Assembly (NCBI GenBank): GCA_016710265.1
Contig: JADJJL010000003.1
Span: forward strand, 77,001-141,000
DNA length: 64,000 bases
Source: Saprospiraceae bacterium
Lineage (GTDB): Bacteria > Bacteroidota > Bacteroidia > Chitinophagales > Saprospiraceae
Reading direction: 5' to 3'
The position numbers were made by a program, and so were the translations under genes. Below the pieces are notes generated by a model. That model saw only the letters and a program-made list of their open reading frames with translations, did not search any database and had not been told where the DNA came from. Below, piece after piece: positions 34,637-42,800 of this stretch (its first letter is position 1; the number at the start of each line of letters is the position of its first letter).

Positions 34637-36361
34637 ATGTATTTTAAAAATTGTTTAGTTTATTATATACTGAAATATTTCTTCTTGTTATTTCATATTG
34701 TAAGTTGGGATAATGGTTATAGTCAGACGTTGAAGTTTGCTTCTTTTCCAGATAAAGGAGAAATGGACGCTTTTCGGCTCATGGATTTGGGAAATAGTTA
34801 TTATAGTCCTGTGAATAATTACTTATTATCTTATCTCAATGTTAATAACTATGCTTTATTCCTTGCAGAAAACGATCGAGATGATTGCTGTATGACTCAA
34901 TCAACCCAATACAATGCTTCTAAATTTGAAAAGAAATTTTTTATGAAGCATGCACATATGTTTTGCAAAGAAATGCCTGAGAAACCAGCTCCACCCTTAA
35001 TTAGAGCGGGTATGACATATTACATATATAAGGGTTATGGAAAACATGTTCGTAGTTTTAAAGTAGAAAGAGGAGATTCTAAGCAGTTAGATTTTAATCT
35101 GAATAGTGTAAATTTTCATTTGGAACCGAGAGAGGATATTGATGATGTAATTTCAAATGGTGATCATTTTATTGATGTGTCGATGGTCGAGGTCATAATG
35201 GATCAGAAATTGAGCTTTGAATTTTATGGACTGGCTCCGGGTATTGGCCGAGATTTAGAAGTTCCTTTGGACACTACTAAAAAAGTTATTGACGAACAAG
35301 GATTAAAATCTAAGTATAGACGGGAGCTACCATATTCTGAGGCACCCGTTCACATTCAGAAGTCTTTAGATAGTTTAATTGAGAGACATAAAACAATTGA
35401 AACAATTAAGTATGTAGCAGCCTATAAAGCGTATGAAAAGGCAATGGAAGTATTTATTAGAGAATTCAAAATGTGGAAAACATCGAAGGATGAGGTCAAA
35501 ATTAAGCATATAGCTAGGACTAGTTCAGAGCCTTATAAACTGGATCCAGAAGTTACCTTAATATCAAACCGCGATATGGTTATAATTTTATTCAGAGGTA
35601 CAGATTACACTAAAACAGCTTCAAGTGAATTTCTTAGATCAAATATTGAGTGGGTTACAAATATTAGTGCTTTTTTGGTTTCTGTGCCAGGTAAATTTAG
35701 AGGTAAGGTGCACTTTGGATTTTGGTCTAGTCTAGCCTTAGTAGAGAATGAAATTTTACTATTTCTGCAGACAAATAATCCTCATAGGAAAAAGAGGGTT
35801 TTTATTTCAGGTCATAGTTTAGGTGGTGCACAAGCTATTTTATTCTCTTATTTGTTATCTGAAGGTAGCAAGGGATATAATATGAGAACATATGTATATG
35901 GAGCACCTGCTTTTATAGGGAATGATGAGTGTGCAGATTTAATAAATCGTCATTTAAAGGAAAGGATCCAGCGATTTGAGTTCAGACATGATATTGTTCC
36001 TCGATTGCCGAATTCTATTCAATATGCATTAAATGGTGGGGTTGTTCAAATATTTGGGAAGTGTGGTACAAGAAATGCGTTTAATTCAGTCAATGAACTT
36101 GCCCGTAATGTACCTGAAATAACTAGTGTTTTGCAGTCTTTTAGGTGGGTTGTGCCTGAAGATAACGGTGATTCTTTTTGTGATGCCGTTGTAGAATTTG
36201 TAAGTAACAATTTCACAGGTATTTCAATGAGCGCCTGCGATCATAATCCAGATTTTTATGCAATTTCAGCGCACAATCAATTGACTCAAATTTTGAAAGA
36301 CCAATTACCTTCCTTGTCTGGATGTGCAAATCGAAGTCAATTTAGAGCGTGTTGTCAATAG
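34637..36361 (+). CDS. Secreted class 3 (fungal-type) lipase-like protein
   Basis: A 574-residue exported protein with a signal peptide ending near SWDNGYSQ. The C-terminal half is an alpha/beta-hydrolase of the lipase class 3 family: IILFRGTDYTKTA with the oxyanion-side GT, VHFGFWSSLA, the nucleophile elbow FISGHSLGGAQA (Ser at about residue 394), YVYGAPAFIGND, the catalytic Asp in RHDIVPRLPN (about 451), and a late His in ACDHNPDFYAIS (about 536). The first 250 residues are not recognised and carry long helical charged segments. Such enzymes cut acyl esters of glycerolipids. With the neighbouring Tat-signal protein it may be a secreted enzyme or toxin; no immunity gene is proven. Confidence 0.8.
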   Translation: MYFKNCLVYYILKYFFLLFHIVSWDNGYSQTLKFASFPDKGEMDAFRLMDLGNSYYSPVNNYLLSYLNVNNYALFLAENDRDDCCMTQSTQYNASKFEKKFFMKHAHMFCKEMPEKPAPPLIRAGMTYYIYKGYGKHVRSFKVERGDSKQLDFNLNSVNFHLEPREDIDDVISNGDHFIDVSMVEVIMDQKLSFEFYGLAPGIGRDLEVPLDTTKKVIDEQGLKSKYRRELPYSEAPVHIQKSLDSLIERHKTIETIKYVAAYKAYEKAMEVFIREFKMWKTSKDEVKIKHIARTSSEPYKLDPEVTLISNRDMVIILFRGTDYTKTASSEFLRSNIEWVTNISAFLVSVPGKFRGKVHFGFWSSLALVENEILLFLQTNNPHRKKRVFISGHSLGGAQAILFSYLLSEGSKGYNMRTYVYGAPAFIGNDECADLINRHLKERIQRFEFRHDIVPRLPNSIQYALNGGVVQIFGKCGTRNAFNSVNELARNVPEITSVLQSFRWVVPEDNGDSFCDAVVEFVSNNFTGISMSACDHNPDFYAISAHNQLTQILKDQLPSLSGCANRSQFRACCQ

Positions 36362-36468
36362 GATAGTGTAGAGTGTTGACAATAAAAAAGTCATTTTTTC
36401 CAACTCAAATTAAATATTAGAGAATTGAAAATTAAAGTAATATATTAAAATCAAAACCATTAAGAAAT

Positions 36469-36938
36469 ATGATCACTTGCTTTATGTTAATTTTTATTGC
36501 ATTAGAAATAGAGATCTGCAAAAATTCAGTATAGCATGATTTGGAAGCTGCCAAAAATTAGAAAGTGGAAAATATAATTAATATTATTGCGGAGAATGAC
36601 CCATTTGAAGGACAATACAAGGGTCAATTATTTGGGATGAAGTGTACTTTGATTATTATTAAATTTCTGAAAATAAATATGCAATTTATGTAAACGGCCT
36701 AATACCTGATGAAGCAGTGCTGTTAGTTAAAAAGCCCGCTAGTAATTACTTTATGAATGTTGAGTTTGCATCGTATAGTAATCCAAACTCAATAGCTTAT
36801 AAAAATAATGGAATGCTTAAGGAAAGTAAAATTGCATTTAGAGATGCAGACTGGATTCAAATAGCAACGCCTGCAAAGGAAGAAACAATAATAGAAAAAA
36901 TAATTGATGAAGCAAAAGACCTTCTTGAAAAGAAATAG
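36469..36938 (+). pseudogene. Decayed paralogue of the DPF-x-G-x-Y exported protein
   Basis: Starting at ATG 36469, a hydrophobic leader (FMLIFIALEI) is followed by in-frame stops. The frame then reads NDPFEGQYKGQLFGMKCTL from about 36594, clearly like DPFPGKYKGNAAGTILSL of the gene at 31719. Near 36655 the homology changes frame and continues as ISENKYAIYVNGLIPDEAV to 36938, like the paralogue's QTDGQYHVFTNGLGPDFAS. The C-terminal end is a short helix (EKIIDEAKDLLEKK). At least two nonsense changes and one frameshift make a functional product unlikely. The open part from GTG 36717 could still give a 73-residue fragment. Confidence 0.75.
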
Positions 36939-36969
36939 CAATAGAACATAGTTATGTTATTTTAATTAT

Positions 36970-37443
36970 ATGTATAATAAAATTTGTACTTTCAACTTAA
37001 TTTATTTATTTACTTTAGATGTAGTCTTGAGTCAAGAAACAAAAGTAACTATAAGTCCTTCTACTACATATGCTATAATGGAAATTAAAAAGCCCCCTAA
37101 AATTATTGACAAAGCTATATCTAGTTCTATGATTTATTCTATATACAGTGATGGAACTTGGGTAAAAGAAAGGAATTTTGAAAATATAGCAACTTTAGAA
37201 TCTAATCTTGATCTCGAAATGATCAATAGCAATGAATTCGATTTTGGAGGTTATGCTAAATTAAGAGTAAAAAATGGAGACAAAGTGAGGGATATTGTAG
37301 CATTTAAAGAATGTAGCTGGACTACATTTGGATTAAGTAAACTGAAATCTGATTTGAAAAACGAAATAATTAGACAGAAGAAAGTAGATGAAGAAGTGAT
37401 TGGTGAGATTGTATATAATATTAATTTCTGTCCAAAATGGTGA
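36970..37443 (+). CDS. Small exported protein, unknown
   Basis: A 157-residue protein without a recognised family. The first 21 residues (KICTFNLIYLFTLDVVLSQ) look like a signal peptide with cleavage after the SQ region. The mature part is mixed alpha/beta with ATLESNLDLEMINSNEFDFGG and the helix SKLKSDLKNEIIRQKKVDEE. The last codons overlap the start of the next gene by 7 bp (TGGTGA), so translation is coupled. It is the first of three overlapping genes in the A+T-rich island. Only its export and its operon position can be stated with some confidence. Confidence 0.6.
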   Translation: MYNKICTFNLIYLFTLDVVLSQETKVTISPSTTYAIMEIKKPPKIIDKAISSSMIYSIYSDGTWVKERNFENIATLESNLDLEMINSNEFDFGGYAKLRVKNGDKVRDIVAFKECSWTTFGLSKLKSDLKNEIIRQKKVDEEVIGEIVYNINFCPKW

Positions 37444-38351
37444 ATAGTCCAGATTTTAAATTAGGTACAAGTAAATTTCGACATTCTGCAACTAGAAGTT
37501 TCTTAACTTACTCAATTATTATAGTAGGAACTTTGTTATTGTTGGCCACAATAATAGATATACTGCCAATTGGCTTATTGGCAGGGTATGAAGAACTTCA
37601 GAGTCAAGTTAGTAAAGCTTTGTTTTATTCTTGTTTAGGATTGATTTGTGTGATATTAGGACTTGAACGAGCGTTGGATATTTCCAGAATCGAAACTACT
37701 TTAGATTATCAAAATCAGACTCTTGAAAAAACCACCATTCAAATTGAAAAATCATTTATAAATCAAGATCAAATTTTGAATTCTATTGATAAACATATCA
37801 GTGAATTCAAACAATATAAGCTTCTTGAAAACTACCATGATATTTACAATAATTCACTCTTGCTCATTGAAAAAGCAAGCTCGAACATTCGTTCTGTCGT
37901 TTATGCAAATTCGCCAAAAGCACCCGACAGTTGGAATGAAACAGTTGCCGGATTACTTAAGTCAAAGGCCGATGCTGGATTTCCGGTTCAATTTGATTTA
38001 ATAATTTGCATGACTCATGAGGACATGAATGAGCAATTCATTAGTAACACTGAAAAAAGATTTGAAATATACAAAAACAGAGATGCAGATATTTACTTTC
38101 ATAGATATATTCAGTTTATGGAAAAGACGATCGGACAAGATTGCCTGATTGTTGATGATAAGAATCTAATTATCAGTTTTCCAACAATATTATCAAATAG
38201 GACCCAAAAAGCATTGTTGTTTGAAAATCAACAGGAAACTGTCGTTCAATTTATTAATTGGTTTAATTCATATGCTATGTTCGAGGCATTAAGTTTTAAG
38301 AACGCCTTAAAAATGTACTCATTAAAAAATAAAGTAAACTTATCAAAATGA
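37437..38351 (+). CDS. Membrane protein with coiled coil and PLD-like C-terminal domain
   Basis: A 304-residue protein of unknown family. Two membrane helices lie at about residues 22-45 and 61-80. A coiled-coil segment (about 90-130, TLEKTTIQIEKSFINQDQILNSI) follows, then a cytoplasmic domain of about 170 residues. That domain has the layout of a phospholipase D-like fold: IEKASSNIRSVVYANSP, then a helix, VQFDLIICMTHED, and QDCLIVDDKNLIISFPTI. The catalytic HxK motif is missing, as in inactive PLD-like sensor domains. The assignment is by pattern only. It overlaps the genes on both sides (7 bp and 4 bp), so the three make one operon. A membrane sensor or effector is plausible. Confidence 0.6.
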   Translation: MVNSPDFKLGTSKFRHSATRSFLTYSIIIVGTLLLLATIIDILPIGLLAGYEELQSQVSKALFYSCLGLICVILGLERALDISRIETTLDYQNQTLEKTTIQIEKSFINQDQILNSIDKHISEFKQYKLLENYHDIYNNSLLLIEKASSNIRSVVYANSPKAPDSWNETVAGLLKSKADAGFPVQFDLIICMTHEDMNEQFISNTEKRFEIYKNRDADIYFHRYIQFMEKTIGQDCLIVDDKNLIISFPTILSNRTQKALLFENQQETVVQFINWFNSYAMFEALSFKNALKMYSLKNKVNLSK

Positions 38352-38911
38352 AAAATTCATGTTTTATATTTTTTATTTTCTTTCTATTTGGCTCTTGTCA
38401 GAGAAATGATATAGAAACATTAAATGGGCCCTTTTTTAGCTATCTAAATAGAAATGGGGTATCTATAGATACTGTTGCTAATGCAGCTAAATTTTGGGAA
38501 TATGGGTTCCAATTTAAGTCATTAAAACTACAGACGATGAATGGCGTTGGCATTAAAGTGCCTGCCATTGGAATTTTTAAAGTAAAATTATATGATTTAA
38601 TTTTAGGAAAACTACTCTTAGATACTGTAGTTAATTCTTTTATTACTAATCAAGAAACCTATATTAATATTAATGAGATTAAATTAGTAGAGAATGGTGT
38701 TTTTGGTATTGCAATTGTAGCCGATGTCTTTTTTAAAGTAAAAAATGTGAATAATGCGCCACATGATTTTCCACATACTTCAGGAAATCTTGAAATTATT
38801 TCATTTAATGAAGACACTTGTGGAATAAATGGATGCCCTATTTTTCCAGTGACCATAAATAAACAAATTATTGCCCCTTGTGTAAATATCCAATTAATTA
38901 ATACTGATTAG
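38348..38911 (+). CDS. Putative lipoprotein, unknown
   Basis: A 187-residue protein with a lipoprotein signal: a short hydrophobic stretch (FIFFIFFLFGSC) ending in the lipobox LFGSC, with the modified Cys at about residue 17 and Gln-Arg-Asn-Asp after it. The mature part is beta-rich and includes the segments AAKFWEYGFQFKSLK, FKVKLYDLILGKLL and HDFPHTSGNLEI, with a CGINGC pair near the end that could form a disulphide. No family is recognised. Its ATG overlaps the stop of the membrane-protein gene (ATGA), so it is the last gene of the three-gene operon. The likely location is the outer or inner membrane surface. Confidence 0.65.
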   Translation: MKNSCFIFFIFFLFGSCQRNDIETLNGPFFSYLNRNGVSIDTVANAAKFWEYGFQFKSLKLQTMNGVGIKVPAIGIFKVKLYDLILGKLLLDTVVNSFITNQETYININEIKLVENGVFGIAIVADVFFKVKNVNNAPHDFPHTSGNLEIISFNEDTCGINGCPIFPVTINKQIIAPCVNIQLINTD

Positions 38912-39056
38912 TATAAAATTTATTTGGTGATGAAATCATCACCATTGAGCGTTGACTTGAATAGAGTCTAAATCAGAGCAAAATCTAAGGTTAAAAGCCT
39001 ATTGACAATACACTAAAATGCATTGAACTTTGCAATTTATAAATACTATCTAAGGT
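38912..39056. other. Gap between island operon and IS remnant
   Basis: No ORF or repeat is supported here. The short ATCATCACC stretch just after the lipoprotein stop opposes GGTGATGAAATCATC and could fold as a weak terminator. Confidence 0.35.
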
Positions 39057-39284
39057 GGTCCAAGAAAATGGTACACAAATCTAACTTAAATTTGTGTTAT
39101 GGATCAGTCAAGGTCAATCAACCGTAGAAGGAAGTATGATGCCGATTTTAAGCTTCAAGCAATTGATCTAATGGAGTCTAGCAGGAATGTTAAGGAATTA
39201 ACTGATTCTCTGGGTGTTAGTAAGAAAATGCTTTACAACAGGGCTTCATCTCTGATCTTCTACCAACGGATTATGAGGGGCTAA
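39057..39284 (+). mobile_element. IS3-type element remnant with truncated transposase OrfA
   Basis: The frame 39099-39284 encodes 61 residues starting RRRKYDADFKLQAIDLMESS and continuing VKELTDSLGVSKKMLYN. This is the helix-turn-helix start of an IS3-family OrfA (Transposase_8 type). It breaks off just after the recognition helix into an unrelated tail (SSLIFYQRIMRG), whereas intact OrfA runs to about 90-100 residues and is followed by OrfB. Upstream, GGTGGTCCAAGAAAATGGTAC (39054-39074) looks like the left terminal region, with ACACAAAT/ATTTGTGT forming a small stem next to it. No right end and no OrfB were found, so the element is dead. Confidence 0.7.
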
Positions 39285-39699
39285 ACCAGTCTATATGACC
39301 TTAAGTATTCTTTCGAGCATTTTTTATACTTTCTAAACCGCCAAGTTTAGGCAGTTGAGTGTTTATATTTCTTCTATTTTATCGTGAATCTTCAATTCAT
39401 TGGTGAGTTGATCAAGTACCAAATAATATCATCCATTTTCATAAAACACAGATTGGACACCCACATTAGGCTAAAAAATAATAAATAGCTAAATTTCAGT
39501 TACTTATAATATTGATTTATTTTTTGGTGGAAGTCATTTGGAGTAAAATGTTTCCTTCATTGGATCCTTATTAAATTGTCAGGGTTCTTGATACAAGTCA
39601 TTTCATCAAAGATCAGGATATTTATTTCAACTATTTCCTTCATCTTTTATGATTTTTTTTAGCAATCACAAGTTGGTGGTAAGGATGCAATCAATGTCT
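39285..39699. other. Gene-free stretch right of the IS remnant
   Basis: About 415 bp without a supported ORF on either strand. Its base composition is like the island. It may hold further IS debris, but I cannot match it to OrfB. Confidence 0.4.
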
Positions 39700-39804
39700 T
39701 TAAAAGCGTAGTTCACTCTTCAATAATCGCATTTCATTAATATTTTTACGTAGTTTACTAATCTGGTCTGCACCAGGGTTCTTTAGAACTCAATTTTGAG
39801 ACTT
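39700..39804 (+). promoter_or_regulatory. Upstream segment shared with the S74 gene at 44830 (copy 1)
   Basis: About 105 bp here align without gaps to 44602-44706 (constant offset 4902). Shared words are CGTAG, GCATTTCA, GTTTACTAATCTG and CTCAATTTTG. Each copy lies just upstream of a surface-protein gene, so it is probably a shared control region or the edge of an old duplication. Confidence 0.5.
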
Positions 39805-39845
39805 TGCATGTAGATTAAATTCTATAAAATAAATTTACCAAACTC

Positions 39846-42800
39846 ATGAAATACTTCTCCACTTTATTTTCTTGTATTGCATCATTGATAAAGATCCTAG
39901 TCAGTTTTTTGACTCCATACAGTAAACTCTTTGCAGTTTTATTGGCAATTGTGGGTCTTTTGGTATTTGTTTGCTTCAACATAAACGATTCGAGCACTTT
40001 TTTTTCAGGTCAATTATATGGAATGGGCCCAATTAAGAAAGAGAATATCTCTGGGACAGAGGCAACAAAAACGACAGACCTTTCGGAAACAAATTTTGAG
40101 AGTAATAAACCGAATGTTGAGAGACAAAATTATAGCCATGATATCCAGAGGGCAATAGAGTATATAGAGCAAAGTGAGTATTTTATCCGCTGTCAGGAAT
40201 TGCCAGGTGAACTTCAAAGCCCAAACCGCAAAAACAACATGCGATTTAGCTTTAATAATAATGGTTTTGAAGCTCAACCACGGGTGGATAGTAGTTGTGA
40301 ATGGCATATTGCATTTCATCTGAAAGGGCTATATCGTGGCGATAAGCTGATTGAGGGAACTCAGACATTTACCAGAGAGAGTATTGATGAAAACCGACTG
40401 GTGTACGAACATGCAGGTTATGATGTAGAATATATAAACGACAGCAAGGGAATGCGCCAGAATTTTATAGTGGCACAGAAACCTTTAGGTGACGAAGATC
40501 TTGCTATCAGAATGGAAGTAGAAAGCCGCAACCTCCAACTTTCTTGTACCAACAATGAAATCAGCGGAAAAAGTGACGATAATATCGTCTATCAATACAA
40601 AGATCTCAAAGTTTGGGACGCAAACGAGAAACTATTATCAGCGATGATGAAACTGGAAGGCAATGCTCTTTCCATAATTGTAGATGATCGGACAGCGACT
40701 TATCCGATTACAATAGACCCTCTTAGCTCCACCCCAGCGAATATTCTGGAAGGCGATCAGGAAAACGCCCGATTTGGATTTTCAGTGAGCTCAGCGGGTG
40801 ATGTGAACGGTGACGGATTCAGCGACGTGGTGGTGGGAGCAAGTAATTATGACAATGGGGAGACCGATGAAGGTGCAGCATTTGTTTACCATGGTTCTGC
40901 ATTGGGAATCAGTACCACCGCAGCAGCCATGCTGGAAAGCGATCAAGAAAATGCAACATTTGGATTTTCAGTTTCCTCAGCGGGTGACGTTAACGGTGAC
41001 AGCTACAGCGACGTGATGGTGGGTGCCAGTAATTATGACAATGGGGAGACCGATGAGGGTGCTGCTTTTATTTATCATGGATCCTCCTCTGGAATAAGCA
41101 CCACTGCTGCAGTCACATTGGAAAGCAACCAGGAAAACGCACGATTTGGATATTCATTAGCCTCTGCAGGTAATGTGAACGGTGATGGTTATAGCGATGT
41201 GGTTGTAGGGGCCTATTTGTATGAAAATGGGCAGAACAATGAAGGTGCAGCTTTTGTGTTTCATGGATCCGCTTCTGGAATAAGTATCACCGCCGCAGTG
41301 ATTTTGGAAAGCAATCAGGCAAGCGCAGAATTTGGATATTCCGTAGCTTCAGCAGGTGATGTGAACGGTGATGGATACAGCGATGTCGTGGTGGGAGCAC
41401 ATTTGTATGGAAATGGGGAGACCGGTGAAGGTGCCGCTTTTGTTTATCATGGTTCAGTTATGGGAACGAGCAATACGGCAGCAGTGATCCTTGAAAGCAA
41501 CCAAGAATCTGCATATTCTGGAATTTCAGTTGGCTCAGCAGGTGATGTAAACGGAGATGGTTACAGCGACTTGGTGGTGGGCGCATATTTATATGACAAT
41601 GGTCAAAACAATGAAGGCGTCGCATTGGTCTATCATGGTTCTGCTTCTGGCATCAACACAACTGTAGCAGCTTTGGTAGAAAGCAACCAAGCAAATTCCC
41701 AATTTGGAATTTCAGTAGCCTCAGCGGGCGACGTGAATGGTGACGGATATAGCGACATTGTGGTAGGGGCATTTTTATATGACAATGGTCAGAACAATGA
41801 AGGAGCTGCTTTTGTCTATCATGGTTCCTCTTCAGGCATTAGCACCACTGCATCAGCCATCCTTGAAAGCAACCAGGTAGCCGCTATTTTAGGATATTCA
41901 GTAGCCTCAGCGGGTGATGTGAATGGTGATGGATACAGCGATGTGGTAGTGGGGGCCTATTTTTATGACAATGGGCAGACCGATGAAGGCGCTGCTTTTA
42001 TTTATCATGGAGCCGCCTCTGGAGTAAGTACCACTGCAGCAGCCACATTGGAAAGTAATCAGGAAAACGCACGGTTTGGATATTCAGTAGCCTCAGCCGG
42101 TGATGTGAACGGTGATGGTTATAGCGATGTGGTTGTAGGGGCCTATTTGTATGAAAATGGGCAGAACAATGAAGGTGCAGCTTTTGTGTTTCATGGATCC
42201 GCCTCTGGAATAAGTATCAACCCAGCAGTTATTTTGGAAGGCAATCAGGCAAGTGCAGAATTTGGATATTCAGTAGCTTCGGCAGGTGATGTGAACGGTG
42301 ATGGATACAGCGATGTGGTGGTGGGAGCACATTTGTATGGAAATGGGGAGACCGGTGAAGGTGCCGCTTTTGTTTATCATGGTTCAGTTATGGGAACGAG
42401 CAATACGGCAGCAGCGATCCTTGAAAGCAATCAAGAATCTGCGTATTCTGGAATTTCAGTTGGCTCAGCTGGTGATGTAAACGGTGATGGTTACAGCGAC
42501 TTGGTGGTGGGCGCATATTTGTATGACAATGGTCAAAACAATGAAGGCGTCGCGTTGATCTATCATGGTTCTGCTTCTGGCATCAACACAACTGTAGCAG
42601 CTTTGGTAGAAAGCAACCAAGCAAATTCCCAATTTGGAATTTCAGTAGCTTCAGCGGGTGATGTGAATGGTGACGGATTTAGCGATATTGTGGTAGGTGC
42701 ATTTTTGTATGACAATGGTCAGAACAATGAAGGCGCTGCTTTTGTCTATCATGGTTCCATTTCAGGAATTAGCACCACTACAACAGCCTTACTCGAAAGC

